DNA of 64,000 nucleotides from Opitutaceae bacterium (GTDB lineage: Bacteria > Verrucomicrobiota > Verrucomicrobiia > Opitutales > Opitutaceae): assembly GCA_027485815.1 (NCBI GenBank), contig JAIXQE010000069.1:1-64000 (forward strand). Direction: 5' to 3'. Shown piece by piece: positions 45,892 through 56,570 of this stretch. Below the pieces are notes generated by a model, which was not told the DNA's origin, did not search any database, and saw nothing but the letters and a program-made list of their open reading frames with translations. How positions within the stretch are numbered: position 1 is the stretch's first letter; every line of letters starts with the position of its first letter. Made by a program: the position numbers and the translations under genes.

Positions 45892-47445
45892 TTACTTGGC
45901 GGCGGGCTTCGGTGCCGTGGTGAGCGGGAAATCATCCGAGCGGAACGGCGTCGCGGGCAGGCCGTCGGCCGAATACAGGTTGCAAACCGGATTGTCCGCC
46001 CACGCGTAGCGTACCGCGACCGGGGCGGGCACCTGGGCGCTCGAAACCTCGACCCGATCAGAGCCGAGAATCCGGCCGGTGGCCCAGTGCCAGACGCGAT
46101 CCTCGCCGCAGAGGGCGAACCCGCGGACCTCCGCGACGTCGAACGCGCGCAGCGAGCTGCCGAAGGTGTCCAGCGTCACGACCGCCTTGCCGCCCTCGAA
46201 CTGCGCGGCGCGGAACTCCGGGCTCCGGTGAGGCAGCGGCCGCCCGTAGTCCCGCGCGAGGGCGATCCGGGCGAGCCGCACCGCGACCTCCTGCTTGTTC
46301 CGGGGATGGATGTCGCGCCCCTCGCCCACGTCGATGATCACGGCCTGGCCGGTGTGAGGCAGTCGCTGGGCCTTGGTCTGGGCCTCGCGCAGCTCCGCCC
46401 AGTCGCTTTCCCCCGGCCGGGGCTTCTCCTCGCGGTAGTCGGCCAGTTGGACCCAGTAGAACGGGAAATCACCCTGGCCCCATTCCTTGCGCCACTGCTC
46501 GACCATGAAGGGGAACAACGTGGCGTACTCGTGCGCGCGACCGGCGTTGGATTCACCCTGATACCAGATGACGCCCTTCATGCCGTAGCCGAGCGTGGGG
46601 TGCACGACGCCCGCGAAGATGTTGCCCGGACGGGCGTTCCCGGTGAGCCAATCCTGGGGCGCGCGGGGCGCGGCCTTCTTGGCGGCCTTGGCCTTCGCGC
46701 TGTCCTCCCGATGCTTCTGCAGCGAGGCCTCGAACGCCGCGCGGCCCTGCGGCGACAGCAGTTCCCCCTCGCGCTTGCGGGTCGACTCCATCAGCGCGGC
46801 AAAGCGGGGATCGGATTCGATCGTGGAGCGGCGGACCCACGCCTCGGCGGCGGAGCCTCCCCATGCGTTGTCGATCAGCCCGACCGGGACCTTGAGAACC
46901 TGATGCAAGTAGCGCCCGAAGAGCAGTCCGACCGCGCTGAAGGAAGGCGTGCTCGCAGGGGACGCGGCCTCCCACTGGCCCTTGAAGTCCGACCGCAGTT
47001 CCTGCGTGCCAACTTGGGGCACGGAGATCAGGCGCACCAGGGGAAGGTCGGTCGCCAGCGCCTCGAGGTCACCGTGGTACGACTGCGAGAGGGACCACTG
47101 CATGTTGGACTGCCCGGAGCACATCCAGACCTCACCCACCAGCACGTCCTTGAGCGTCCGCTGGCTGGAGCCGGCGATGTTCAGCGCGCGGTTCTCCGCG
47201 CTGGCGTCCAACGGCGCGAGGCGGACGGTCCAACGACCGTCCGCTCCCGCCGTGGCGCGGTGAGTCTGCCCGGCGAAGGTGACCGTCACGGCGGTGCCGG
47301 GGGTGTCCCAGCCCCAGATCGGATTCGCCTGCCGCTGTTGCAGGACCATCCCGTCGCTGATGATCGCGGGGAGTCGCAGTTGGGCCTGGACGGCGGGCGC
47401 GGCCAGCGCCAGCACCGCGAGGAGGAGGGGGAGCGGGGGTCTCAT
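45892..47445 (-). CDS. Sialate O-acetylesterase-type SGNH esterase, secreted
   Basis: Carbohydrate esterase that removes O-acetyl groups from sialic acids or related acetylated sugars. The 517-residue precursor has a Sec signal peptide (about 1-21, 'LPLLLAVLALAAPAVQA'), then a beta-sandwich-like N-terminal segment ('LRLPAIISDGMVLQQ', 'GEVWMCSGQSNMQWSL'), where Ser of CSGQSNM is the nucleophile. 'GLIDNAWGGSAAEAW', 'GVIWYQGESNAGRAHEY' and 'GEGRDIHPRNKQEVAVRLA' supply the oxyanion and Asp-His parts. It is divergent from a Tat-exported amidohydrolase and upstream of NamZ-like DUF1343. Xylan or muramic acid esters are other possible substrates. Confidence 0.92.
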   Translation of the reverse strand: MRPPLPLLLAVLALAAPAVQAQLRLPAIISDGMVLQQRQANPIWGWDTPGTAVTVTFAGQTHRATAGADGRWTVRLAPLDASAENRALNIAGSSQRTLKDVLVGEVWMCSGQSNMQWSLSQSYHGDLEALATDLPLVRLISVPQVGTQELRSDFKGQWEAASPASTPSFSAVGLLFGRYLHQVLKVPVGLIDNAWGGSAAEAWVRRSTIESDPRFAALMESTRKREGELLSPQGRAAFEASLQKHREDSAKAKAAKKAAPRAPQDWLTGNARPGNIFAGVVHPTLGYGMKGVIWYQGESNAGRAHEYATLFPFMVEQWRKEWGQGDFPFYWVQLADYREEKPRPGESDWAELREAQTKAQRLPHTGQAVIIDVGEGRDIHPRNKQEVAVRLARIALARDYGRPLPHRSPEFRAAQFEGGKAVVTLDTFGSSLRAFDVAEVRGFALCGEDRVWHWATGRILGSDRVEVSSAQVPAPVAVRYAWADNPVCNLYSADGLPATPFRSDDFPLTTAPKPAAK

Positions 47446-47549
47446 ATGGGTAAGCGGAAGAGGTGTACGGCGTCTGCCGCGCGGGATGCAATCCCGGGCT
47501 CGTCGGAACGACCTTGCCCCCCCGGGGTCGTCGGGGAGAAAACGCGGGG

Positions 47550-48554
47550 ATGCGCCCTACCCTTTCGCTCCCGCTTTCCCGCCGGGATTTCCTCGCCGGC
47601 GCGGCTTCCGCCGTCGTTGCGGGCTCCTTAGCCTGCGCGGCCGAGGCTCCCGCGCTCCCGCTGGTGGACATCCACCAGCACACCAACTACGGCGGCGGGC
47701 GGGACAAGGTTACCTACGCTCCCGTGCTGCCGCGGCCGAGGCAGGACGGGGACCTCGTCGGCCACCAGCGCGCCCTGGGGGCGACGCAGACGATCCTCCT
47801 GCCCTCGGGCCGTCCGGTGGCGCGCGCCTCCACCCACCAGGGGCGGGCCAACGGCCTCGACAGCACCTGCACGGGCAACGACGACTGCCTGGCGGTCGCC
47901 CGGCGGCATCCGGGTGAGTTCTTCTTCGGGGCCAACGAGGTGAGTGACCTCGACGATGCGCCGGCGGTGATCGAGCGGTACCTCAAGCTCGGCGCGTTGA
48001 TCATCGGCGAGCAGAAGTTCGGGGTGGAGTGCGATTCGCCGGCGATGCGCCGGCTCTACGCGCTGGCGGCCGACTTCGGGGTGCCGATTTTGCTCCATTG
48101 GCAGACCGGCAGCTACAACCACGGCTTCGACCGCTTCCACCGGATGCTGGAGCAGCACCCGCGCACGAACTTCATCGGTCACGCGCAGACGTGGTGGGCG
48201 AACATCGACGCGGGCAACGTGGATGACCCGCGCAACCTCTACCCCCGCGGCAAGGTGAAGCCGGGCGGGCTCACGGACCGCTACCTGCGGGACTACCCCA
48301 ATCTCTTCGGCGACCTCTCCGCCGGCTCGGGCCTGAACGCCTTCGCCCGTGACCCCGAGCACGGGCGGGCGTTCCTGGACCGGCACCAGGACAAGCTGCT
48401 CTACGGCAGCGATTGCACCGATGTGAACGCGGTGCCCGTACAGTGTTCCGGCGCGCGGCAACTGGCCCAGGTCAAGGCCCTCGCCCCTTCCGCCGCGATC
48501 GAGCGGAAGATCCGTTACGAGAACGCCCGCCGGCTCTTCCGCCTCGCCGGCTAG
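47550..48554 (+). CDS. Amidohydrolase-family metal-dependent hydrolase, Tat-exported
   Basis: A 334-residue TIM-barrel hydrolase of the amidohydrolase-2 type. The start at MRPTLSLPLSRRDFLAGAASAVVAGSLA gives a Tat signal peptide with the twin-Arg motif SRRDFLAG. The metal motif 'LVDIHQHTNYGG' is close to the mature N-terminus. 'GVPILLHWQTG', 'RTNFIGHAQTWW', 'LFGDLSAGSGLNAF' and 'KLLYGSDCTDVN' give the further His and Asp ligands. The substrate is unknown; relatives are decarboxylases or lactonases. CCTTGCC lies 31 bases upstream. It ends 7 bp from the convergent M20 peptidase gene. Confidence 0.88.
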   Translation: MRPTLSLPLSRRDFLAGAASAVVAGSLACAAEAPALPLVDIHQHTNYGGGRDKVTYAPVLPRPRQDGDLVGHQRALGATQTILLPSGRPVARASTHQGRANGLDSTCTGNDDCLAVARRHPGEFFFGANEVSDLDDAPAVIERYLKLGALIIGEQKFGVECDSPAMRRLYALAADFGVPILLHWQTGSYNHGFDRFHRMLEQHPRTNFIGHAQTWWANIDAGNVDDPRNLYPRGKVKPGGLTDRYLRDYPNLFGDLSAGSGLNAFARDPEHGRAFLDRHQDKLLYGSDCTDVNAVPVQCSGARQLAQVKALAPSAAIERKIRYENARRLFRLAG

Positions 48555-48561
48555 GCGGCAC

Positions 48562-49938
48562 TCACGCCCGGCCCGCCAGCGCCCGGAGCATCCGCCGGGT
48601 CGTCTCGGTCCCCTTGCGCATCACGTCGAGGTTGAAGCTCTCGTTCGGGGCGTGGAGGTTGTCCTCCGGCAGGAACAGACCCATCATCACCGAATCGAGG
48701 CCCGTGACCCGCTTGATGTCCGAGATGATCGGCACGCTGCCGCCCTCGCGGAGATAAAGCGGGGCGCGTCCCCAGACCTCGCGCACCGCCTGTTCCGTGG
48801 CCTGGAAGGCGCGCGCGAGCACCGGCGACTGGTCCGGGGGCGTGTTGGAGCGGCCGGGCGGCACGACCACGTAGGGGTCGCCCTGGTGCTGATCGACGAA
48901 CTCGAGCTTGATGCCCTTGGGCACGCGCGCGCGGATCGTGTCCATCACGAGGCGCTTGATCTGCTCCGGGCGCTGGTTGGGCACGAGCCGGCAGCTGATC
49001 TTGGCGAACGCCTTGCTGGGGATCACCGTCTTGGTCCCCTCGCCCTGGTAGCCACCGCCGATGCCGTTGAACTCAAGCGTGGGCTGAAACCGCGACGACT
49101 CGAACGGATTGAATCCCGGGGTGGTGTAGAAGGTGTCGATGCCGAGGAACTCGGCGTAGGCGCGCTCGTCCGTGCCGAGGCGGCGCAGTTCCTCCCGCTC
49201 CCAGGGGTGGACGTCGAGGACGTCGTCGTAGAACCCCGGGACGTTGACGCGCCCCTCGGGGGTGTGCAGCGACGCGAGGACCTCGGCGAGCGCCTGGATC
49301 GGGTTGCGCAGCACCCCGCCGTGCAGACCCGAATGCAGGTCGCCCTTGGCGCCGGTGAGGTGGACGTCGAGGAGCGCGAGCCCGCGCAGGCCGCAGGTGA
49401 GGACCACCTGGTCGGGGGTGGGCAGCGCCGTGTCGGAAAGGAACACGAAGTCCGCCTGCCGCAGGCGGTCGGCGTAGCGCTCGAGGAACTTCGGGAAGCT
49501 GGGGCTGCCCATCTCCTCCTCGCCCTCGATCAGGAAGGTGATGCGGAGCGGGAGCCCGGGATCCGCCTCGAGCGCCTGGGCGACGGCAGCGACGTTCGTC
49601 AGGAGCGGGCCCTTGTTGTCCGCGGCCCCGCGGCCGTAGATCCGGTTGCCGATGATCGTGGGCTCGAAGGCGGGCGTCCGCCAGAGCTCGAGCGGATCCG
49701 CGGGCTGCACGTCGTAGTGGCCATAGATCACGACGTGGGGCCACCGGGGATCGCCGCCGCGGTGGGCCAGCACGATGGGATGGAGGTCGGTGCGGACCAC
49801 CTCCACCTCGAAGCCGATGGAGCCGAGCAGGCCGGCGATGAACTCCTGCGCGCCCTGCATCCCGGCGCGGAAGCGGGAGTCGGCGGAGACGCTCGGATGG
49901 CGGATGAATTCCTGCAGTTTGGCGACGGGATCGAACAT
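48562..49938 (-). CDS. M20-family dipeptidase/peptidase
   Basis: A two-metal zinc peptidase of 458 residues, of the M20 dipeptidase group. I start at the ATG giving [20 protein letters not shown]; the track ORF extends upstream into purH as a shadow. Metal-binding motifs are '[17 protein letters not shown]', '[15 protein letters not shown]', '[13 protein letters not shown]' and '[11 protein letters not shown]'. The late His is probably in '[17 protein letters not shown]'. No signal peptide is seen, so it is cytoplasmic. It is 85 bp after purH on the same strand and may be a separate unit. Confidence 0.93.
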   Translation of the reverse strand: MFDPVAKLQEFIRHPSVSADSRFRAGMQGAQEFIAGLLGSIGFEVEVVRTDLHPIVLAHRGGDPRWPHVVIYGHYDVQPADPLELWRTPAFEPTIIGNRIYGRGAADNKGPLLTNVAAVAQALEADPGLPLRITFLIEGEEEMGSPSFPKFLERYADRLRQADFVFLSDTALPTPDQVVLTCGLRGLALLDVHLTGAKGDLHSGLHGGVLRNPIQALAEVLASLHTPEGRVNVPGFYDDVLDVHPWEREELRRLGTDERAYAEFLGIDTFYTTPGFNPFESSRFQPTLEFNGIGGGYQGEGTKTVIPSKAFAKISCRLVPNQRPEQIKRLVMDTIRARVPKGIKLEFVDQHQGDPYVVVPPGRSNTPPDQSPVLARAFQATEQAVREVWGRAPLYLREGGSVPIISDIKRVTGLDSVMMGLFLPEDNLHAPNESFNLDVMRKGTETTRRMLRALAGRA

Positions 49939-50023
49939 GGGGGGAAGGGTTTCGCGGAGCGGGGACGGTGGGCAGGTTCCCGCGGGAGGCAAGAACGGGA
50001 GCCCGAAGGGCGGTGCGGCGGAC

Positions 50024-51583
50024 TCAGTGCTTAAAGTGCCGGCACCCGGTGAACACCATCGCCATCCCGCGCGCGTCGGCGGCCGCGATGACCTCGGCGT
50101 CCCGCAGCGCGCCCCCCGGCTGGATGGCCGCGGTGGCGCCGGCGTCGGCGGCCGCGAGCAGGCCATCGGGGAACGGGAAGAGCGCCTCGCTGGCGACCAC
50201 GGAGCCCTGCAGCGAAAGCCCGGCCTCGCCCGCCTTCCACACCGCGATGCGGGAACTGTCGACGCGGGCCATCTGCCCGGCCCCCACGCCCAGCGTGCGC
50301 TCGCCCTGGCAGTAGACGATCGCGTTGGACTTCACGTGCTTGCACACCTTCCAGGCGAAGAGCAGCGACGCCATCTCCACGGGCGAGGGCGCGCGGCGGG
50401 TCACGACCTTGAACTCTTCCACCTTGCCCAAGGTGCGGTTCGTGTCCTGCAGCAGCACGCCGCCGATCACGGAGCGCACCTCCTGCAGGGCGTCCGCCTG
50501 GAGCCCCTCCCTGGCGACCATCAGGCGCAGGTTCTTCTTCCGCCCGAGGATCGCGAGGGCCTCCTCGCTGAAGCGCGGCGCGATGATCACCTCCGTGAAG
50601 ATCTCGGCGATCGCCCCGGCGAGGGCGCCGTCGAGGGTCTGGTTCACGATGACGATCCCCCCGAAGGGCGCCTGCCGGTCGGTCGCGTACGCCTGCTCCC
50701 AGGCGGCCACGAGCGAATCCGCGCTGGCGACGCCGCACGGATTGGTGTGCTTGAGGATCGCGACCGTGGGCCGGGTGAATTCCCCGATCAGCTGCGTCGC
50801 CGCGGTGATGTCCAGAAGGTTGTTGTAGGAAAGTTCCTTCCCCTGCAGCTGCTGGAAGTGCTCGTGGAAGGAGCCGTAGAGGGCGGCCCGCTGGTGCGGG
50901 TTTTCCCCGTAGCGCAGCGTCTGGGCGCGCGGCCAGGAGAGCGTGAGCCGGGCGGGGAAGCCGGCCAGCGCATCCAGATCCGGGGCCTCCGCCTGGCTTT
51001 CGAGGTAACGGGCGATCGCGGCATCGTAGGCGGCCGTCCGCTGGAAGACCTTGCGCGCCAGCGTGCGGCGCAACCGGGCCAGCTCCTCCGGGGCCGAAGC
51101 TTCCGCCGCCAGCGCGGCCAGCACCGGCGCGTAGTCGTCGGGATCGCAGACCACCGTGACGCTCTCGTGATTCTTGGCGGCGCTGCGCAGCATCGAGGGC
51201 CCCCCGATGTCGATATTCTCGATCGCCTCCTCGAAGGCGACGTCCGGCTTGGCCACCGTCTGCTCGAAGGGGTACAGGTTCACCACCACGAGGTCGATGA
51301 GGTCGATGCCGTTGGCCGCGGCCTGCGCGAGGTGCTCCGCCTTGTCGCGCCGGCAGAGCAGGCCGCCGTGCACCTTGGGGTGCAGCGTCTTCACGCGCCC
51401 CTCCATGATCTCCGGGAAGCCGGTGTGCCGGCCGACCTCGGTGACCGGCAGGCCGGCCTCCGCGAGGAGCCGGGCGGTGCCGCCGGTCGACAGCAGGGTG
51501 AAGCCGTGCCGGTCCGCGAGTTCGCGGGCGAAGGCGACCAGCCCGCGTTTGTCGGAGACGGAAAGGAGCGCGAGTTTAGCCAT
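50024..51583 (-). CDS. purH: Bifunctional AICAR transformylase/IMP cyclohydrolase
   Basis: Carries out the last two steps of IMP synthesis. The start is the ATG giving [25 protein letters not shown] (519 residues, standard), 17 codons inside the track ORF. The N-terminal MGS-like cyclohydrolase domain shows '[23 protein letters not shown]' and '[15 protein letters not shown]'. The transformylase half has '[14 protein letters not shown]', '[16 protein letters not shown]', '[16 protein letters not shown]' and, near the end, '[39 protein letters not shown]'. It is divergent from apaG. No other pur gene is adjacent. Confidence 0.97.
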   Translation of the reverse strand: MAKLALLSVSDKRGLVAFARELADRHGFTLLSTGGTARLLAEAGLPVTEVGRHTGFPEIMEGRVKTLHPKVHGGLLCRRDKAEHLAQAAANGIDLIDLVVVNLYPFEQTVAKPDVAFEEAIENIDIGGPSMLRSAAKNHESVTVVCDPDDYAPVLAALAAEASAPEELARLRRTLARKVFQRTAAYDAAIARYLESQAEAPDLDALAGFPARLTLSWPRAQTLRYGENPHQRAALYGSFHEHFQQLQGKELSYNNLLDITAATQLIGEFTRPTVAILKHTNPCGVASADSLVAAWEQAYATDRQAPFGGIVIVNQTLDGALAGAIAEIFTEVIIAPRFSEEALAILGRKKNLRLMVAREGLQADALQEVRSVIGGVLLQDTNRTLGKVEEFKVVTRRAPSPVEMASLLFAWKVCKHVKSNAIVYCQGERTLGVGAGQMARVDSSRIAVWKAGEAGLSLQGSVVASEALFPFPDGLLAAADAGATAAIQPGGALRDAEVIAAADARGMAMVFTGCRHFKH

Positions 51584-51642
51584 GCGCGGCAGTTCTTTCC
51601 CGGCCCTCCCGCGCGCAGCAAGCGTGAAAGCCATGCGGCCGC

Positions 51643-52080
51643 TTGCGACGCGGGGCGCGGGCGTCCATTGATTGGCTCGTGTCCCCGCCGCGAGAACTTC
51701 CCGGGCTCAGCGCCCACCTCGACCGCCTGTGCCACCACCATGGCGGGGTGAGTCTGCCCGCGGACAAGCCGCACGCCTTCGTCTACTTCGTGACCATCCG
51801 GAACGCCTCGGAGCGCACGGTGACGCTGCTCGGGCGCAAATGGGTGATCGAGAACGCGGACGGCACCCGCGCGGTGATTGAGGGGGACCGCATCGTCGGC
51901 GAGACCCCGCGGCTCGCCCCGGGCGAGCAATTCTCCTACAATAGCTTCCACGTGACGGGCGCGGACGCCCGCGTGCACGGAAGCTTTTACGGGCTCGACG
52001 ACCGCGGGAACCGCGTGTGCGTGCTGCTCGCGCCGTTCGACCTCAAGGTGCCGTCCGGGAAGAACGAGCCGGCCGGCTGA
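51643..52080 (+). CDS. apaG: ApaG-domain protein
   Basis: A small protein with the ApaG fibronectin-like fold, whose role in bacteria is not settled. The central block, '[82 protein letters not shown]', aligns well with the family. The track start gives 145 residues. A GTG at 51679 (133 residues) is equally reasonable, since a possible promoter (TTGCGA, 17 bases, CATTGA) overlaps the earlier start. No apaH or ksgA partner is nearby. It is divergent from purH. Confidence 0.9.
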   Translation: MRRGARASIDWLVSPPRELPGLSAHLDRLCHHHGGVSLPADKPHAFVYFVTIRNASERTVTLLGRKWVIENADGTRAVIEGDRIVGETPRLAPGEQFSYNSFHVTGADARVHGSFYGLDDRGNRVCVLLAPFDLKVPSGKNEPAG

Positions 52081-52157
52081 CGCCGCGGAGCGCGAAATGC
52101 GGGGCGGACGCGTTTCGTTCTCGTTTCCGCCGGCCGATTGCCTTCTGCTGGCCCAAA

Positions 52158-53516
52158 ATGAAGCTCATTGACCTGAACCGCGAGGGCGGCATCGGCGCCA
52201 ACGCGTTGTTCGTCCAGCTCGGCGACCTGAAGATCCTGATCGACTGCGGGCTGAACCCCAAGGCGGTGGGCCGGAAGGCGACCCCGGACTTCTCGCCGCT
52301 GCGCGGGATCGAGCTGGATCTCATCATCATCACCCACTGCCACCTCGACCACATCGGCAGCCTTCCGGTGCTGCTCCGCGAGCAGCGCCAGGCGCCGGTG
52401 GTGATGACGACCTCCAGCCGGATGCTGATCGAGCGGATGCTCCACAACTCCGCCAACGTGATGCTCCGGCAGAAGGAGGAGGAGAACATCCCGGACTACC
52501 CGCTGTTCACCCACGATGAGATCGACCGCCACGCGCGCCGGCTGACCGGCCTGCCCTACGGTCACGCGAAGCGTTTCCGGAGCAACCGCGACGAGGTCGA
52601 GATCATCTTTCATCCCGCGGGCCACGTGGCCGGCGCCGCCGGGGTGGAGCTGCACCACAAGCACCGCAGCATCTTCTTCACCGGGGACGTCCTCTTCGAG
52701 AACCAGCGCACGCTCGCCGGCGCGAAGTTCCCGGCGGGCCATTTCGACACCGTGGTGACCGAGACCACCCGCGGCGCGACCGAGCGGCCGGCGGGCAAGG
52801 AGCGGGTGCACGAGGTGGCCCGGCTGGTTGCGACGGCCAACGACACCCTCCACCGCGGGGGCTCGTTGCTGCTCCCGGTGTTCGCGCTGGGCCGGATGCA
52901 GGAGCTCTTCGCGATCCTGCACGATGCCCGCAAGTTCGGCCGCCTCGCCGACTGCACGATTTACACCGGCGGGCTGGGCGTGGACCTCGCGGACTACTTC
53001 GACGAGATCGCCCGGAAGACCAAGCACGTGCAGTTCAACCGGAACATCCTCAAGGACCTGAAGGTGAAGCCGCTGCCCCGGCAGTTGAAACCTGGCGTGG
53101 AACCGGCGCCCCGCTCCATCTACGTGGTGAGCTCGGGGATGATGGTCGAAAAGACGCCGAGCTATGTCCTCGCCTCGGGGATGCTCGGGCAGGCGCGGCA
53201 CACCATCGGCTTCGTGGGGTACTGCGACCCCGACACGCCCGGCGGCCAGCTGCTTGCGGCGAAGCCCGGCGAGGACTTCCTCTTCGCCGCGGCCAACGTG
53301 AAGTCGAAGGTGCGCGCCCACGTCGAGCGCTTCGAACTCAGCGGCCACGCGGACCGCGAGGAACTCCTTGAGTTCGTGCTGCAGACGCAGGCGCGTAAAA
53401 TCGTTCTCACCCACGGCGATCCGCCGGCGCGGGCTTGGTTCGCTGAGCAGCTCACGCGGCAGCTGGGCCCCGACCGCGTGCTCGATCCCCGGCCGCTGCA
53501 GGCCTACCAGGTCTGA
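52158..53516 (+). CDS. Beta-CASP metallo-beta-lactamase RNA nuclease
   Basis: A 452-residue RNA-processing metallo-beta-lactamase of the CPSF73/YSH1-like type. The start is the ATG giving MKLIDLNREGGIGANALFVQLGDLKILIDCG. The zinc motif is 'IITHCHLDHIGSLP', with later ligands 'FHPAGHVAGAAGVEL' and 'FFTGDVLFEN'. Beta-CASP features are 'TTRGATERPAGKERVHEVARLV', 'LLLPVFALGRMQELFAIL', 'VVSSGMMVEKTPSYVLASGML' and 'FELSGHADREELLEFVLQ'. It probably acts on RNA in the cytoplasm; endo- or exonuclease action cannot be told. It is convergent with the NtrC-type gene. Confidence 0.92.
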   Translation: MKLIDLNREGGIGANALFVQLGDLKILIDCGLNPKAVGRKATPDFSPLRGIELDLIIITHCHLDHIGSLPVLLREQRQAPVVMTTSSRMLIERMLHNSANVMLRQKEEENIPDYPLFTHDEIDRHARRLTGLPYGHAKRFRSNRDEVEIIFHPAGHVAGAAGVELHHKHRSIFFTGDVLFENQRTLAGAKFPAGHFDTVVTETTRGATERPAGKERVHEVARLVATANDTLHRGGSLLLPVFALGRMQELFAILHDARKFGRLADCTIYTGGLGVDLADYFDEIARKTKHVQFNRNILKDLKVKPLPRQLKPGVEPAPRSIYVVSSGMMVEKTPSYVLASGMLGQARHTIGFVGYCDPDTPGGQLLAAKPGEDFLFAAANVKSKVRAHVERFELSGHADREELLEFVLQTQARKIVLTHGDPPARAWFAEQLTRQLGPDRVLDPRPLQAYQV

Positions 53517-53531
53517 GTTCGGGCGCGGGTC

Positions 53532-54938
<1,407 letters not shown>

Positions 54939-55046
54939 GCAGCGATCAATCCGGCGCCAGCGCCGGGGGTCAACGGCAATCCGGGCGCGCACGGCGCCTT
55001 TGACTCCCGCGGGCGCCGGCCGCACGGTCAGGCCGCCGGAGCCCCG

Positions 55047-56513
55047 ATGATCGCCCTTTCCACCCTCACCTTCTGCGCGCTGGGCGGATTGGCGGCGCCC
55101 CTGCAGGCCTGGCTGGCGGGCGCATTACTGACGATCGCCCTTGCGACGTCGGCGCACGCGCTCCTCTACAAGCGTGACCCTCGTTCCTCCGCCATCTGGG
55201 TCATCCTCATCTGGATTCTCCCCGTGGCGGGTCCCCTGCTCTACCTCCTGCTCGGCATCAACCGGGTCGAGCGTCGGGCGGGGCGGCTGCGCCGGCGGCA
55301 CCGGCGGCGCGACGGCGTCCCCGCGGCGGCGGCGCTCCACCCCGCCCGCCTCCCGGAGGGCGCACCGTGGGACGGACTCCAGCGGTTGCTCGACCGGGTG
55401 GCGGGACGGCCGCTCACCGCGGGAAACTCCCTTGAGGTGCTGGACGGGGGCGCCGCGGCCTATCCGGCGATGCTGGCGGCGATCGAGGGAGCGGAACGCT
55501 CGATCGGGCTGGCGTCGTACATCTTCGACGGCGAGGGCATCGGGCGGGAGTTCATCGCCGCGCTGGCCCGGGCCCGACGGAGGGGCGTGGCCGTGCGGGT
55601 GCTGATTGATGATTTCGACGTGCGCTTCACCCGCGGCGGGGCCGCGCCGGCGCTCCGCGCCGCGGGCGTGACCGTCGGCGTCTTCAATCCCCCGTTGCTC
55701 CCGGCGCGCTGGAGCGCGATCCACCTGCGAAACCACCGCAAGATTCTGGTCGTGGACGGAGCCCTCGGTTTCACCGGCGGCCTCAACATCGACGCGCGCT
55801 ACTGGCGGCCGGACGATCCGGTTCGCGCCGGTGGCGACCTGCACTCCCGGATCCGCGGTCCGGCGGTCGCGCAGTTGGCGGAGGTGTTCGCGGACGACTG
55901 GCATTTCGCGACCGGCGAAAATCTCCGGGGGGAGGCGTGGTTTCCGGCTCCGCGCACCTCCGGCACGACGCCCCTGCGCGGCATCGCGGCCGGTCCGGAC
56001 GAGCGGGGCGATCGGCTCCGCTGGGTGCTGCAGGGCGCCCTCAACGCCGCGCAGCGCCGGGTGCGCGTCGTCACCCCCTACTTCCTTCCCGACGCCCCGC
56101 TCCTGGCGGCCCTGAACGCCGCCGCGCTGCGCGGCGTTGAGGTCGACGTGATCCTGCCGGCCCGCGGAGACCTTCCCCACGTGGACTGGGCGGTGCGGGC
56201 CAACCTGTGGCAGGTCCTCGAGGGTGGCTGCCGCGTGTGGCTGCAGCCGGAGCCCTTCGACCACACCAAGCTGCTCGTCGTGGACGACGCGTGGTTCCTG
56301 CTCGGATCGGCCAACTGGGACGCCCGGAGCCTGCGGCTCAATTTCGAATTCGTGCTCGAGGGTTTCGATCCCGGACTCGGCGCGAAGCTCGCCGGTGCGG
56401 CCGAGGCCCGCCGGCAACGCGCGCATGCGGTCACCCGGGAGGAATTGGCCGCCCGCTCCTTGCCGGTGAAGCTTCGTGACGGCTTCGCCCGGCTGTTCCT
56501 GCCTTACCTGTGA
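55047..56513 (+). CDS. cls: Cardiolipin synthase (phospholipase D superfamily)
   Basis: Membrane enzyme that makes cardiolipin from phosphatidylglycerol. The product is 488 residues. The start gives MIALSTLTFCALGGLAAPLQAW; the track ORF reads back into the NtrC gene. Two N-terminal hydrophobic segments ('AWLAGALLTIALATSAHALL', 'SSAIWVILIWILPVAGPLLYLLLG') precede an Arg-rich linker. Two HKD motifs are present: 'HLRNHRKILVVDGALGFTGGLN' and 'FDHTKLLVVDDAWFLLGSANWDARS'. The N-terminal membrane layout and length match ClsA-type enzymes. It appears to be a single-gene unit. Confidence 0.94.
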   Translation: MIALSTLTFCALGGLAAPLQAWLAGALLTIALATSAHALLYKRDPRSSAIWVILIWILPVAGPLLYLLLGINRVERRAGRLRRRHRRRDGVPAAAALHPARLPEGAPWDGLQRLLDRVAGRPLTAGNSLEVLDGGAAAYPAMLAAIEGAERSIGLASYIFDGEGIGREFIAALARARRRGVAVRVLIDDFDVRFTRGGAAPALRAAGVTVGVFNPPLLPARWSAIHLRNHRKILVVDGALGFTGGLNIDARYWRPDDPVRAGGDLHSRIRGPAVAQLAEVFADDWHFATGENLRGEAWFPAPRTSGTTPLRGIAAGPDERGDRLRWVLQGALNAAQRRVRVVTPYFLPDAPLLAALNAAALRGVEVDVILPARGDLPHVDWAVRANLWQVLEGGCRVWLQPEPFDHTKLLVVDDAWFLLGSANWDARSLRLNFEFVLEGFDPGLGAKLAGAAEARRQRAHAVTREELAARSLPVKLRDGFARLFLPYL

Positions 56514-56570
56514 GCCGCGCGACCCAGGCTTGGGGAGGAGCCGAATTTATGCTTCAAGCGGGGCCACCGG

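Noticed and set aside
44788-47631. A 947-aa plus-strand ORF opposite the DUF1343 and esterase genes
   Set aside because: It spans two well-supported minus-strand genes and has no recognisable domain.
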